Shown one piece after another: positions 43,455 through 55,434 of a DNA stretch of 64,000 bases (positions within the stretch are counted from its first letter, which is position 1; each line of letters begins with the position of its first letter). Origin of the DNA: Dactylorhiza incarnata (lineage: Eukaryota; Streptophyta; Magnoliopsida; Asparagales; Orchidaceae); assembly GCA_033032865.1 (NCBI GenBank), contig JAWHQI010000719.1, positions 1 through 64,000 of the forward strand. Direction: 5' to 3'. Made by a program: the position numbers and the translations under genes. The notes under the pieces were generated by a model, which saw only the letters and a list, made by a program, of their open reading frames with translations, was not told the DNA's origin and ran no database searches.

Positions 43455-43839
43455 GGCTCCGTTTGGCGTGGCCTTTTTGCTGAAAAAAAGTGCTAGGGGG
43501 GCGTTTCTTCTATTTAGTTTTAGATGGAAGAAACAATACAGTCACAGTGTTCTAAAAATACTGTCATTATTGTCAGTATTTTGATCATTTATGTTGTTTT
43601 TGCAGGAACCAACAGTTTGATACGCGCGAGCACCGCAATCTTAGGTGGGAAAATGCACCTAAAAACTCCTTTTTGCTCAGGTGAATTTGGGCAAAAATGT
43701 CACAATTATAGAATGGCAACTATTGTGACCGCTACCAAAAAAAAAAACACTAGTTTTGAACATAAAAGCGGATAAAATTTCTTTGGTGAGGTCAAGCGGT
43801 TATGAACGACGGTTCATAACCACCACGCCAAACAGAGCC
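43455..43839. mobile_element. Tourist-like MITE (family 1), 385 bp, TSD TAA
   Basis: The most complete member of family 1. It starts GGCTCCGTTTGGCGTGGC and ends CCACGCCAAACAGAGCC, with TAA on each side (43452-43454 and 43840-43842). It holds the shared GAACATAAAAGCGGATAAAA and GTTCATAACCACCACG segments. It acts as the reference for the shorter copies at 2423, 3234, 19425 and 22746. Confidence 0.85.
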
Positions 43840-44088
43840 TAAATGTGATGTTCTTCGAAAATATTTCAAGCTCGGTCAATGAAATTTCGATATGGGGAGT
43901 TTATTCAATGACATAAATATTGATTACTTCGTTAATGTTTTTTACTGAGAGCAAAATTATGTCAAACAATACATTTATTATTTATTATTTAATCTATATT
44001 AAATAAAGTTCTTTGGAAGATTTTACGGTCCCCATATAAAACCATCAAAAACATGGGTTTTATTACCATTACACGAGGGAGAGCGACT

Positions 44089-44850
44089 GTAGGAATCAGT
44101 ATTTGGTCCAATGAGGAGTCCGGATTCTTGTGAAGGGGGGCAGCTATCGCTTATTGATCTCACGGAGGAACTTGACCGAGAACTTAGAACGAAAGAAACG
44201 ACCATTGGCAACAGTGTGGAGGTCTCACCACACACCCGAAAGATCTTTTGAGCGATTCCCCTCCCAAGCCAAGACTGTAGTCGGGCACCTTGGAGAGCTG
44301 AAGGAGCTAACCAAAGAGATCCTGAGGAGAAGCAAAGATCTAGAATGCCCTCCAAAGGAGCCTCAAAGGGTCTATTTATAGCCTTTCTAAACTGGTCTGC
44401 TAATAGCGGGATTCCGCCTTTTGGTTTTGCTATGCGCACCCCGAATCGGTCTGCTAACATCCAAACTCCGCTGTTCTGGAGGGCTATTGGCAGCCCACCA
44501 AAGGTGCCAGAGTAAATTCACCTGTAGCCCCTTCTGGGCGAGTGGCCCGTGAAGGCACCACTCGCCAGCCTCTCCGCGGGCTGGGCCCGCGAGAGCTCCT
44601 CTCGCGGGCCCAGCTGTGCGAGTGGAGGCTCGCCTCCACTCGCAAGAGTAGCAGAGCGCGGCGGAGTAGCCTGGAGCGGAGTGCCGCGGAGCAGCCTGGA
44701 GCGAATAGCCGCGGACCAGCCTAGAGCGGATAGCCGCGGACCAGCCTAGAGCAGAGCGCCGCGGAGCAGCCTGGAGCTAGCGCAGCGCCGCGGAGCAGCG
44801 TGGAGAGGAGCGCCGCGAAGCAGCCTGGAGAGGAGGCGAGAACGGTAAAG
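44089..44850 (-). mobile_element. LTR fragment of the A/B family, minus orientation
   Basis: It begins TGTAGGAATCAGTATTTGG. It shares with the LTR at 17305 the GAGGTCTCACCACACACCCG, AAGATCTTTTGAGCG and CCCCTCCCAAGCC blocks, and on the minus strand a TATAAATAGACCC near 44370. U3 holds repeats around GCGGAGCAGCCTGGAGC and GCGAGTGG. The outer end is not defined, and no target duplication was found. Confidence 0.65.
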
Positions 44851-46013
44851 ATAAGTGACTTCCGCATGGAGAAGATGCAGATGCCACAAGTAGTTCATCA
44901 GTTATGTCACTGCTGAAAACTAATCCCAACATCTGAATTGACCATATTTTTCGTAGAATTGCTTATATTTTTTTTTTCATGATTTGCTAATAATAAAAGT
45001 GTTTGCTAATAATCATTTGCAAAAAAAAAATTTAATAATCAAGATTTGCTAATAGAATTTGCCTGTAACAACCTCTTTTTTTATTCCTAAAAAGCTGTCA
45101 TCTCTCTTCGCGGTTACATTTCAGATTCCCATTTATCGTCCAATTGGCGGAGCAAGTTTTGCATAGAAGTGTTAAGAATTGTTAAGGCTTTGTTTAGGGT
45201 AGCCGGTTTGTATTGAGAGCGGAAAGGTAATGGTGGCGGGAGCTCGGAAATCCAAGCTGGAACGGCGGAGCGGAACGGATCTAGAATTCCTTGATGCATG
45301 TGGAACATGGCGTTGGAGCAGGAGATATTTGTGGTGTCTTCATTAGGTCTCCGGAGTCGTGCTGGTTTAAATAGGGCAATGTTATAAGCAGTTCTATCAT
45401 GGCTAAACGCAGTCGATTGATATTCGCAGTCCAATGAATTTATGTATTTTTAGGATTGTGAATAGCCATTTTATGTGTTTTAGGACTGCGAATAGCCGTC
45501 GTTGGACTGCTAATAATATCGCCCTTTAAATATCCATGTCAACGAAAAAGTGGGATTATTATTAAAAAAAACTTTGATGAAATATTTATGTCCACTTTCA
45601 CCATTCTTTATTGCAAAATTCAACTTTTCACAGTTGAATTTAATTTATATGTTTTTATTTTGTTTTAAAAGCATGTCTTCATCCCCTAAGTTTATGTTGA
45701 GTTTTCTATTCGATGTGATAAAAAATTTTATAGGACCAACTAACGAAAAATGTATTGTCGTGTGTGCACACAAAAAAAACCTTACATACATACACACACG
45801 AGTGAGAGACACGGGGTTTCGCCCCTACAGCCAATCACGACAGTACCTTGATCCTGACAATATCTCGCCCACGCCACACCCGTAGCTCGCAAATTTAGTT
45901 AACGATGATTAATAATTTTATAAAAATTTACATTACAAAAATTGAAATATATATTAATAAAAATTTAAATTAACATAAATAATTAAATTACGATGGTATC
46001 TCTCTACCCTCTC

Positions 46014-46050
<37 letters not shown>

Positions 46051-46519
46051 GCCCTCTCCCTCTCTCTCTCTCTTCTCTCTCCTCTCTCTTTTTAATTTTT
46101 TAAGAACTTTAACCAAAGACATATTAAAAAAACATATTTTTCTTTTTAATATATATATTCTTATAAAACAACTAATCAAAGTTTTTATACATGTTCCATA
46201 TACCAAGTAGTCATTCATAACTAAACTAATTGCAACATAGACAATATACAATAAGGTTAGATGTATGAAAAATTCACAAATAAATTAAAAGATTACAAAT
46301 GTAACAAAATTGAAACTCACTTGAGTACACAATTGAGAAAGAAGAGGAATATTAAAATTAGTGTCTTCCTCAATTGAATATCAAAAATGATGTGCACAGA
46401 ACTCAATCAATCTCTATGCATAGAGAATCAAATTAGGAATAGAAACGCAAATTGGATGAAAACAAAAAAATAATTCAAATGAAAGTATTGATTGTGTACA
46501 ACTCAATGTTCGATAAGGG
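44851..46519. other. AT-rich intergenic sequence with CT microsatellite
   Basis: It contains poly-A/T tracts, a possible MITE start at TTAAGGCTTTGTTTAGG (about 45183) without a matching end, and a CT microsatellite at 46018-46090. No gene is supported. Confidence 0.4.
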
Positions 46520-47272
46520 GATGAAAAGGGAAAACCGGCTATAGGCGGGTCAAAGAGTATTCGCCGACTAGTGGCGGGCATCCGGCAAAGGCGAAACGAG
46601 GCGAATCAGAAAGCCGATCTCGCGAGTAGCGCATGGCGAGGCGAGATATCCTAGCATCGCTCCGGCGTACATTTAGCCAGAGCGAGTCAAGTGAGGTCTC
46701 GCGGCACCAGTCTGGCGAGGCGAGTGGGGGTTCGCCTCCACTCGCAAGAAGAGATCTCGCGAGCCCAGCTTTCAGGGAGAAAGGCGAGTGGCGCCTTCAC
46801 GGGCCACTCGTCCAGCATGGGTCCACTGGTAAATTTACCCCTGATGCCCTTGGTGGACTGCCAATAGCCTTCCAGAACAACGGAGTTTGGTTGTTAGCAA
46901 ATTAGTTTGGAGTGCGTTTAGCAAAACCAAAAGGCGGAGTTGCGTTATCCGCAGACCTATAAAGAAAAGTTATAAATAGACCTTGAAGGGCATCTTTGGA
47001 GAGCATTCCAGATCTTTTGCTTCTCCTTAGGACGTCTTTGGTTAGCTCATTCAGCTCTCCAAGGTGCCCGGCTTCAGTTTTGGACTTTTGGCTTATGAGG
47101 GAAAGCGCTCTAAAGATCTTCCAGATGTGTGGTGGGACCTCTACACTGTAGCCAAGTGTCGATTTCTAGCTCTAAGTCTTCGGTCAGTTCCTCTGTGGGA
47201 TTAGTAAGTGCTAGCTGCCCCTTTCCAAGGTCCAAACTCCTCGTTGGGCCGATTCTCGGTTCCAATAGACAG
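46520..47272 (+). mobile_element. LTR fragment of the A/B family, plus orientation
   Basis: Read in reverse it parallels 44089-44850 block by block: GTGGCGCCTTCACGGGCCAC, ACCAAAAGGCGGAGTTGCG, TTATAAATAGACCTTGAAGG (TATA, about 46970), GTGTGGTGGGACCTCTACAC and GATTCTCGGTTCCAATA at the end. It has opposite orientation to its relative 2 kb away, so these are separate insertions or a rearranged pair. Confidence 0.65.
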
Positions 47273-48364
47273 TCAATTTTTTTTTCAACAAGAATTCTTT
47301 AAGCGCAATTGAAAGAAAAGCATACAAAAAAATAAAGTTAGAACACATTATACATTTTGAGTCGCCACGACGGCTCACCAATTCGATAGTTTTGTCTCAA
47401 GAGTTTCAACCCCAATTTGGACGACTATCTATGAATAACACTCTTTATTCGTTCTCTTCGACCCATCCGGCGAATTAGAATGTTAAGCGATTGATGAATT
47501 TCCAAAATCACTTTGGGTTCCTAACCATCAACTAGATTTGCCTTATCCTTGGGGATTATGGATATTCAAAGTTCAAAAAATAACAAAAAGTTTATGCAAA
47601 AATATAAACACTCTTACCATTTAAATATTATTCTATTAAAAGGATTGGATAAGACTACAATATTTTTGTTTCACTAGTGAGAACTTTTCTTGCTTGAGCT
47701 GTCCTGTAATATTCTATGCTGTTAATATGAATAAAAGTATTATTTTTGATGAATATATATACGCGCGCGCACACAAACACGCACACACGCGCACACACTG
47801 TTAAAACCAATAAATTATTATAATAGTGCATTAGCCTTTCTAACATCTCCTTCTCTTTTATTTTCTCAGACTAACGAACGGTTGAATATTTTATTATTTA
47901 TTTTTCAATAACAAGTATGGTGTAGACGATTTTGATGGTGCATCGCATTTAAACTGGAGTATTTCAATATAAATAATATATTGATAATATACTAAAATTT
48001 TAGGCATTGTAAATTACTTTTTATTATTATTATTATTGGTGATTAAAGTAAAATATGATATTGTCAAGCAAATAATGTGTTTGGAAAGCTTCTTTGAATA
48101 AAATCTAGATAACCTCCACAGACCTCTTCAACATGAATGAATAATATAAAACAAATATTACAGAAATTTCAAATAATAATAATAATAATTGTTATTATAA
48201 CGATGATTTTGGCTTTTGGGGAAAGATTCAAAATTGTCAAATATATCCTTGATGTTTTAATCTAATTATTTAATATATATTTTTTATTTCCAAAAAAAAA
48301 AATTAAAATACAATATTCATTCAATTAAGTAATTACGCAATATTTCAAATTTAGTAATAAGGAT
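47273..48364. other. AT-rich intergenic sequence with AC/GC microsatellite
   Basis: A mixed CG/CA dinucleotide run lies at about 47760-47800. Otherwise AT-rich with nothing recognised. Confidence 0.4.
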
Positions 48365-48809
48365 TGTTGTGTTATACTCGAGGCTCCTAAACTAGTCTAA
48401 AATGGACCGTCTTAGCCCAGGAGTGGTCGAGCATGCAAGCAGTCATAGAAAAATGAGGCGGTTGCAAGAAATCTTCTTTATCGTGGAAATCCCCGGAAAG
48501 AGTTAAAAACCACGTGGTCGGTTCGGAGCCATCCTAATTTCACTATCAGTTGCTCTCTTACAGGGCTTTTGTGAGAAATCGAGGGCGACCAGTGGCGGAC
48601 GCAGGAAATTTTTCCAATGTGGGCGGACTTAAAAATTGCAAAAAAATAAATAAATCAAAAAATATGAAACAAACATATTAATATGACAAAAATTATACAA
48701 AAGTTGCACATACAATCATATAATAAAAGAAAGATATAAATAACTTTGCTTTCAACTTTACAAGACTCCTCTTCGAGCTTTCATGTTTTGAAAACATTTC
48801 ATAATATCC

Positions 48810-48994
48810 TCATTGTTGATGGTGGAAAATGTCTTTTTCAATATATGTCACTAAGCAAGCATTCATCCATTCACCCCCCATCCGATTACGTAATGTTGAC
48901 TTGATAATTTTCATTGCAGAAAAAGCTCTTTCTACAGTTGCAGTTGCGACGGGTAATAGCAGTGCTAGCTTCACGAGCAAATATACCAATGGAT
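48810..48994 (-). pseudogene. hAT transposase, C-terminal dimerisation domain part
   Basis: The minus strand encodes PLVYLLVKLALLLPVATATV, ERAFSAMKIIKSTLRNRMG and an EWMNACLVTYIEKDIF end before the stop at 48810. This is the C-terminal dimerisation region of plant hAT transposases of the TTF-type zinc-finger group. The reading frame continues exactly at 59584 once the CACTA element and one GAT are taken out. Confidence 0.85.
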
Positions 48995-49489
48995 CACTAC
49001 ACCATATCATGCATATGGTAACACTTAATTTGTAGCGGTTAAGTAAACACTGCCAAAAGATATTTATGGTAGCGTTTATAACCGCAACTGTAGATAAATA
49101 AACGCTACTATACACTTACGGATTAAGTTTGCATTTGGCGTGACCTGTGGGTTAAACCATTCCATAGTTCCAGGCTAATTGATTTATTTATTGCTAAAAG
49201 AAAGTTCTTTTAGGAGGCCTTTGAGCTTTCCAGGTTAATTGATTTAAATCTGAAACCTCCAACAAATACCTCCCCTTTCATCAAAGCCACCCAAAAAACT
49301 TTATTTTGAATCCCGTAATTTCAAAGCTCGCAAGTAATTGGCGGCAGAAGAGGCGCTCTCCTGCATTACTTTCACGCTCTGGCTTATTTTGTAACGCCTC
49401 AATTTATTTAAAATTGGTTTTTAGGTGCGAATAGAGGTTATGGGATGCGAATACAGGTTCTGGTCTGCGGTTAGTGCTTTGCTAGGTTT

Positions 49490-49960
49490 AGAATAAAACC
49501 TAAAACCCTCGCTCTCCCCGATCTCCCTCCCTCTCAGATCGCGTGAAACAGCCGCGGCCCTCCCTCTCCCTCTCGTCGCACAGAGCAGCCCCCCCCCCCC
49601 CCCCGATCCCTCTCCTCCCTCTCTCATGTTGCCTCTCCCTCTCCCGTCGCCTCTCCCTCTCCCGTCGCCCCTCCTCCCCGTCGGCCTGGAGCAGGGAAAA
49701 CGCCGCCCCGAGCCCTCTCCTCCCTCCTCCCCTTTCTCTTCCAGTCTCCAACAAGAATAGAGCAGCGGTGAGAAGCCCTCTCATCCGCCTGCAGCCATCG
49801 TCGCCCACCCAAAGCAGCGTTGACTTTTTTGAAGCGCAAGCGCCTAGCGTTGTCTACCTCGCCGGCCTTCTCCTCTGGAACATGGAGCCGGACCTCCTGC
49901 AACAGAGTTCCTGAACTTGTCTACACACCATTATCCGGAGGATTTTCTTGCATTAAGGTG
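49490..49960 (+). other. Captured leader-like block in the CACTA element
   Basis: The stretch runs from AAACCTAAAACCCTCGCTC through pyrimidine-rich sequence with CCTCTCCCTCTCC words to a GTGAAAG near 49960. It looks like a plant promoter-proximal region and first exon. Open frames on both strands lack a known domain. The origin is unknown. Confidence 0.3.
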
Positions 49961-50358
49961 AAAGTCTTATTCGACCTTCTTCGATCACTGCTCTTGTATT
50001 GTTTTTTTTTTGGGTGGTCTCTTCTGCTTGCCCCGGTCTCTTCTGCTAGCCCCGGTCCTAAGTGTGTTTTTTTAATTTCAGACTCTGTTTTCTCCGTTAT
50101 GATCTCTGAACTTGACCATTTTGATCATTCCTGCATACAATGGGGCTATGGAAAAACATGCTTTTCATTGGGTTACTTTTTAATCTGAGATGTTTATTCT
50201 TTTACTCCTAGTTATCATATTATGTAAAACAACAATTTGTCTGGTGATGTTGTATAAATAAGAGTTTTTTTATGATAAAAATGTTGCCAATGACAAATTT
50301 CAGCTTATCATAAATGATAAAGGTTCGATGATGTCTGGCTGACATCCATAATTCAGTG

Positions 50359-51217
50359 TGTTAGAATTGAAGTGAGCTGTCGCCCAGGCGACAGTGGCTA
50401 TCGCCCAGGCGACAGCGTGCGAGTAGCGACATACTCGCTAGCGAGCATCACCGTGACGAGCATCACTGTGACGAGCATCACCGTGACGAGCATCACCGTG
50501 ACGAGTATCGGTGACGAGTATCGGTGACGAGTATCGGTGACGAGTATCGGTGACGAGTATCGGTGATGAGTATCGTCGTGCCTATAAATAGAGGGGTACC
50601 CCCCCTAAAGAGAAACGAATCCAGACCTTCTGACAGTGACGAGTATATACTCTGAGAGTGACGAGTATAGCCATCAGAAGTGGCGAGTATCATCAACTCT
50701 GAGCGAGTTAGAGATACCAGAGTGCTACCTGGCGAGCATCGGACTTGGAGTAAGTTCGGGTAGCTCCCTTGAGCGGGTAGCGAGTATTGGAGGTCGTGAC
50801 GAGTATCGTCGTGACGAGTATCTGCGTGACGAGTATCGTCGTGACGAGTATCTGCGTGACGAGTATCGTCGTGACGAGTATCGTCGTGACGAGCATCGGT
50901 GACGAGTATCGTCGTGCCGAGTATCACCGTGACGAGTATCCGTGACGAGTATCCGTGACGAGTATCCGTGACGAGTATCCGTGACGAGTATCCGCGACGA
51001 GTATCGAGGCGACGAGTATCACCAGCGCGGTGTGCTCGGGAGGAGAAGCGGACCTTGTCCGTGACCAAGTTCTTTACTACTATTGGCTGTTGTGATTCAA
51101 GTTGGATGCAACTTGTATTCAGCCGTGTTCTGTTGTAATCTTGTTGCCAAGTATATATTACAGCTGTGTTTGTTCTGTTTTGGTATCCTTGATTGGTAGC
51201 ACACAAAAATTTCAACA
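50359..51217 (+). mobile_element. 5' LTR of intact copia element (copia-1)
   Basis: The LTR starts TGTTAGAATTGAAGTGAGCT and ends ATTTCAACA. It is preceded by CAGTG (50354-50358), which recurs after the 3' LTR (56239-56243). TATAAATA lies at 50583. It contains two inverted CGCCCAGGCGACAG palindromes and two arrays of a 12-bp word around GTGACGAGTATC, one before and one after the TATA box. Confidence 0.95.
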
Positions 51218-51231
51218 TGGTATCAAAACAG
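51218..51231 (+). other. Primer-binding site of copia-1
   Basis: TGGTATCAAAACAG follows the 5' LTR immediately. TGGTATCA is the usual start of the site complementary to initiator tRNA-Met in plant copia elements; the next bases deviate from the common AGAGC. Confidence 0.8.
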
Positions 51232-51279
51232 GTTGCTGAAGCAGCGCGTGCTATCAAGGTTCAAGGTTGAGAATCCAAA

Positions 51280-54200
51280 ATGGACGGCGGAGGAGGGTAT
51301 GCTAGGGGACTTGGTATTGAGTTGCTCACCCAGACCAACTACAAGAAGTGGATGTCTTGTATGGAGAGCTACCTTCTTGGAGAGGATCTCTGGGAGGTTG
51401 TTGGTGGTGGGGAGCAAGAGGAAGTTGTAGCTGCCGGCGATAATGGTCCAGCTGTGAGAGCTTGGAGGAAGACCAACGCCAAGACGGAGTTCACCTTGAA
51501 GAGAGCCATATCACCTGACTTGTTCGACCACATCATTGGTTGCAAGTCAGTGTCTACGATCTGGATAGCCCTCGATGGGTTATTCAACAAGAAGAATGTG
51601 GCGCGGCTACAATTCCTGGAGAATGAGTTGGCGAAGTCGACTCAAGGCGAGATGGCGATATCCACCTTCTTCCTGAAGGTGAAGAACCTATGTGGGGAGA
51701 TCTCGGCCTTGGATCCTGAAGAGCCAATCTCAGAGGCGAAGTTGAAGCGACACATACTCCGAGGCTTGAGGAGGGAGTATGTCCCCTTCGTTACTTCCGT
51801 GCAAGGATGGGCTATTCAGCCCTCCCTTCTAGAGCTAGAGAACCTGCTATCGTCACAGGAGAGCTTGGCGAAGCAGATGGCGGGAGTATCCATCTCAGGA
51901 GGAGATGGCGAGGCCTTGTTCTCAGGAAAGAGGAGATCCTGGGACAAGAGGAAGAAGAACCCCCGAGAGGGACCTTCAACGTCATCTCAGGGAGATGGGG
52001 GGAAGTTCCTTCCTGCCCGTGACGAGAAGGGGAGATACATTTGCTTTGCCTGTAAGAAGTACGGGCATATGGCAAAGGATTGTCGGTCTAATCTGCAGGT
52101 CGGTCATGTTGCTGAGAAAGGTGGAGACCATCAGAGAGGTGGAGACCATCGAAGAGGTGGAGGTCACCAGGGCGGTGAGAGGGGGGACAATTGTTTCCTG
52201 GCAGAGATGACGACAACGTCAGTCGATGTCTTAGCCTCCATCAACCTCGAGGACGACTGGATAGTGGATTCCGGTTGCGGGCATCATCTCACTGGAGATA
52301 TGTCGAAGTTTGCCTCCTCGGCAGCATATGAAGGATCAGATGCTATCATCACTGCGGATGATATGGTGCATCCAGTGGAGCGAGAAGTGAAGGTGTCCCT
52401 TGGGAGTATAGAGAAGTCAGTGACACTGAAGAGTGTCTATCACGTGCCTGGCATGAAGAAGAACCTCTTCTCAGTGGCGAACGCCGTGGATGCTGGATAC
52501 CACGTGCTGTTTGGACCAAAGGAGGTGAAGTTCTTGAAGAACCTATCGTCTGTCGATGCTGACGTCACGCTCACCGGGAGAAGGGTGAAGGACTTGTATG
52601 TTCTGTCTGCAAGTGCCTACGTGGACAAGCTGAAGACAAACGACAGCGCTGTGATCTGGCATGAGAGGCTGGGTCATGTGGGGATGGACAAGTTGAAGAT
52701 GATGGCGGCAAAGGGCCTAGTGAGTGGCCTGCCTCATCTCTCTTCCTACGGCGACGGCCATGTGTGCGACGGATGCCAATATGGAAAGTCACATCGACTT
52801 CCATTTGACAAGTCGGAGACCAGGTGTAGGGCACCTCTTGAGTGCATACATGCTGATGTTATGGGGCCGTGCGCCACCCTTACTTATGCAGGAAATAAGT
52901 ATGCGCTGGTTCTGGTGGATGACTACACCCGCTATACGTGGGTATACTTTCTGAGAGAGAAGTCAGAAGTATTCAAGAAGTTCCAAGAGTGGAAGGAACT
53001 TGTGGAGGGGAGGCTGGACCGCAGAGTGAAGAAGCTGAGAAGCGACAATGGATGGGAGTTTACCTCCAATGAGTTTGCTTCCTTCTGCAGGAGGTTCGAC
53101 ATTCGGCGGGAGCTCTCCTGCGCTCACACCCCTCAGCAGAATGGGGTGGCAGAGAGGAAGATCCGCCATCTGGTGGAGACTACCAGGAGTTGGCTACATG
53201 CCAAGAGCATTCCCAAGGCCTTATGGGCAGAGGGAATGGCGTGTGCCACACATATGATCAACAGGCTGCCTCTGAGTCCTAACAGGATGGTGTCTCCACA
53301 CCAGCTCATGTTCGAGGAGAAGCCCAATGTGGGTCACATGAAGGTGTTCGGTTCTACCTGCTTCGTGCACGTCCCGGACGCTCAGAGAACAAAGTTGGAG
53401 CCGAAGGCGAGGAAGTGTATCTTCATCGGCTACGATGAGCGGAAGAAGGGGTGGAAGTGCATGGATCCGCAGACTCACAGGTTCGTCGTCTCGCGCGACG
53501 TTGTGTTTGACGAACTGGTCTCATACCAGGGAGTCTCTTCTGTGGAGCTGCCGGAGAGTGGAGAAGCTAGCAGGGAAGAGGAGTGGGTCGCTGAGGACCC
53601 TACTGTGGAGTTGGAGTTATCTCCAAGTGCTCCATTGCCATCTGGCTCAGGAGGAGCTTCTGGCTCAGGGGGAGCTACGAACTCAAGTAGCAGGGAGAGC
53701 ACCGCTATAGGAGGAGTTCTGAGAGGATCTCTGAGAGGAGCTCAAGCAGAGGAGTCTACCGGAGTGGTAGATAATGGCCAAGCCTTGAGGAGGTCGAAGA
53801 GGACCATCGTCCCGCCTGCTCGCTATAAGGAGGGAAACTTCGTGAGTCTGGTTTCCTGCTTCTTCGCAGGACCACTCGATGAGAGGGAACCTGCCTGCTT
53901 TGAGGATGCAGCTGGCATCAAGGAGTGGGATGAGGCCATGGAGGAAGAGATGGAGGCCCTGAAGAAGAACGAGACATGGGACCTGGTTCCCATGGTGGAG
54001 GGCATCAAACCTGTCACCTGCAAGTGGGTGTACAAGGTGAAGAAGAGGGCTGATGGAGAAGTGGAGCGGTACAAGGCGAGGCTTGTCGCTCGAGGCTTCT
54101 CACAGACCTATGGAGAGGACTACGAGGAGACCTTCAGTCCTGTAGCGAAGATGACGTCGGTGAGGACGATCATTGCTTTGGCAGCGTGCCGAGGTTGGAA

Positions 54201-55434
54201 GCTATGGCAGCTGGACGTGAAGAACGCGTTCTTATATGGAGAGATCGACAAAGACATATTCATGGTGCAACCACCTGGATACGTGTCCAAGTCCCATCCG
54301 CGTCACGTCTGTAAGCTAAAGAAGGCCCTCTATGGTCTGAAACAGGCGCCGAGAGCCTGGTATGGAAAGATTGCGGAGTACCTGCAGTTCTGCGGCTACG
54401 ATGCCTCAGATTCAGACTCCAGCATGTTCGTGAAGAAAGATGGAGGTCTTCACGTGCTAGTACTGCTATACGTCGACGACATGATCGTGACAGGGAACAA
54501 CCATGAGGAGGTCGCGACGCTGAGAGAGCAGCTTTCCATACGCTTTGAGATGAAGGATCTTGGTGAACTGCACCATTTCCTTGGCCTCCAAGTAGAGAAG
54601 AGAAGAGGCGGACTGGATGTTTCCCAGAGGGCGTATGCCGAGAGGATCGTCGAAAGATTCGGCATGAAAGAAGGGAAGAGCAGTTCCGTTCCTCTGGAGG
54701 CGGGGCTGAAGCTTCGGAACGAAGAAGGGAGGATTCTTCCTGATCCGAAGATCTTTCGGGCTCTGGTAGGGAGTCTTATATACTTGACTATCACAAGGCC
54801 GGACATCGCCTTTAATGTCGGCCGAGTTAGTCGAAATATGCAGGAGCCGCGGAAGCCTCATCTGGAGGCAGCCAAGGGGATTCTGAAGTATGTGAAGGGC
54901 ACCCTTGAGATGGGGTTGTCCTATGAGGAGAAGTCTATCTTCAAGCTGCACGGGTACACGGATGCAGACTACGGAGGTGACGCTGATGATCGCAAGTCGA
55001 CATCAGGTTACGTATTCTTGTGTGGAGCTGCTGCTATCTCGTGGTGTAGCAAGAAGCAGGACTCTATTTCCCTTTCTACCACGGAGGCCGAGTACAAGGC
55101 GTCGTCCTTAGCAGCTCAGGAGTGTGTCTGGCTAAGGAGACTAGTGGAGGATGTGGATGAGGAGGTCAGCGGACCTACTGTGCTTCGCGGGGACAATGAG
55201 AGTGCATTGAAACTGGTAACCAATCCAGTGTGCCATGCGAGGACCAAGCACATTGAGATCGAGCATCACTTCATCAGAGAGAAGGTGCTGGGTGGCTTGA
55301 TCGTTGTGGAGCATGTGCGGAGTGAAGAGAACCTGGCGGATATATTCACGAAGCCCCTATCTGCGGGGCCGTTCCGGAGGCTTCGCTCATTGCTTGGAGT
55401 TGTTCCCGGAGTTCACTTCAAGGGGGAGTGTTAG
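51280..55434 (+). CDS. gag-pol: Ty1/copia gag-pol polyprotein, intact
   Basis: A single uninterrupted 1384-codon frame encodes the retrotransposon polyprotein. Order by approximate residue: gag domain from the MDGGGGYARGLG start; zinc knuckle CFACKKYGHMAKDC (255-268); aspartic protease DSG (330); pre-integrase HERLGH (461); integrase catalytic D526, D589 and E625, with the D-35-E spacing; reverse transcriptase with YVDD (1064-1067); RNase H with TEAEY (1268). Copia order (integrase before reverse transcriptase) is clear. The start ATG is 62 bases after the primer site. The stop TAG lies inside the 3' LTR. With few LTR differences, the element looks recent and may be able to move. Similar decayed copies lie at 29869-36660 and 36661-36802. 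Confidence 0.97.
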   Translation: MDGGGGYARGLGIELLTQTNYKKWMSCMESYLLGEDLWEVVGGGEQEEVVAAGDNGPAVRAWRKTNAKTEFTLKRAISPDLFDHIIGCKSVSTIWIALDGLFNKKNVARLQFLENELAKSTQGEMAISTFFLKVKNLCGEISALDPEEPISEAKLKRHILRGLRREYVPFVTSVQGWAIQPSLLELENLLSSQESLAKQMAGVSISGGDGEALFSGKRRSWDKRKKNPREGPSTSSQGDGGKFLPARDEKGRYICFACKKYGHMAKDCRSNLQVGHVAEKGGDHQRGGDHRRGGGHQGGERGDNCFLAEMTTTSVDVLASINLEDDWIVDSGCGHHLTGDMSKFASSAAYEGSDAIITADDMVHPVEREVKVSLGSIEKSVTLKSVYHVPGMKKNLFSVANAVDAGYHVLFGPKEVKFLKNLSSVDADVTLTGRRVKDLYVLSASAYVDKLKTNDSAVIWHERLGHVGMDKLKMMAAKGLVSGLPHLSSYGDGHVCDGCQYGKSHRLPFDKSETRCRAPLECIHADVMGPCATLTYAGNKYALVLVDDYTRYTWVYFLREKSEVFKKFQEWKELVEGRLDRRVKKLRSDNGWEFTSNEFASFCRRFDIRRELSCAHTPQQNGVAERKIRHLVETTRSWLHAKSIPKALWAEGMACATHMINRLPLSPNRMVSPHQLMFEEKPNVGHMKVFGSTCFVHVPDAQRTKLEPKARKCIFIGYDERKKGWKCMDPQTHRFVVSRDVVFDELVSYQGVSSVELPESGEASREEEWVAEDPTVELELSPSAPLPSGSGGASGSGGATNSSSRESTAIGGVLRGSLRGAQAEESTGVVDNGQALRRSKRTIVPPARYKEGNFVSLVSCFFAGPLDEREPACFEDAAGIKEWDEAMEEEMEALKKNETWDLVPMVEGIKPVTCKWVYKVKKRADGEVERYKARLVARGFSQTYGEDYEETFSPVAKMTSVRTIIALAACRGWKLWQLDVKNAFLYGEIDKDIFMVQPPGYVSKSHPRHVCKLKKALYGLKQAPRAWYGKIAEYLQFCGYDASDSDSSMFVKKDGGLHVLVLLYVDDMIVTGNNHEEVATLREQLSIRFEMKDLGELHHFLGLQVEKRRGGLDVSQRAYAERIVERFGMKEGKSSSVPLEAGLKLRNEEGRILPDPKIFRALVGSLIYLTITRPDIAFNVGRVSRNMQEPRKPHLEAAKGILKYVKGTLEMGLSYEEKSIFKLHGYTDADYGGDADDRKSTSGYVFLCGAAAISWCSKKQDSISLSTTEAEYKASSLAAQECVWLRRLVEDVDEEVSGPTVLRGDNESALKLVTNPVCHARTKHIEIEHHFIREKVLGGLIVVEHVRSEENLADIFTKPLSAGPFRRLRSLLGVVPGVHFKGEC
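55420..55428 (+). other. Polypurine tract of copia-1
   Basis: AAGGGGGAG directly precedes the 3' LTR, the expected plus-strand primer. It overlaps the last codons of gag-pol. Confidence 0.85.
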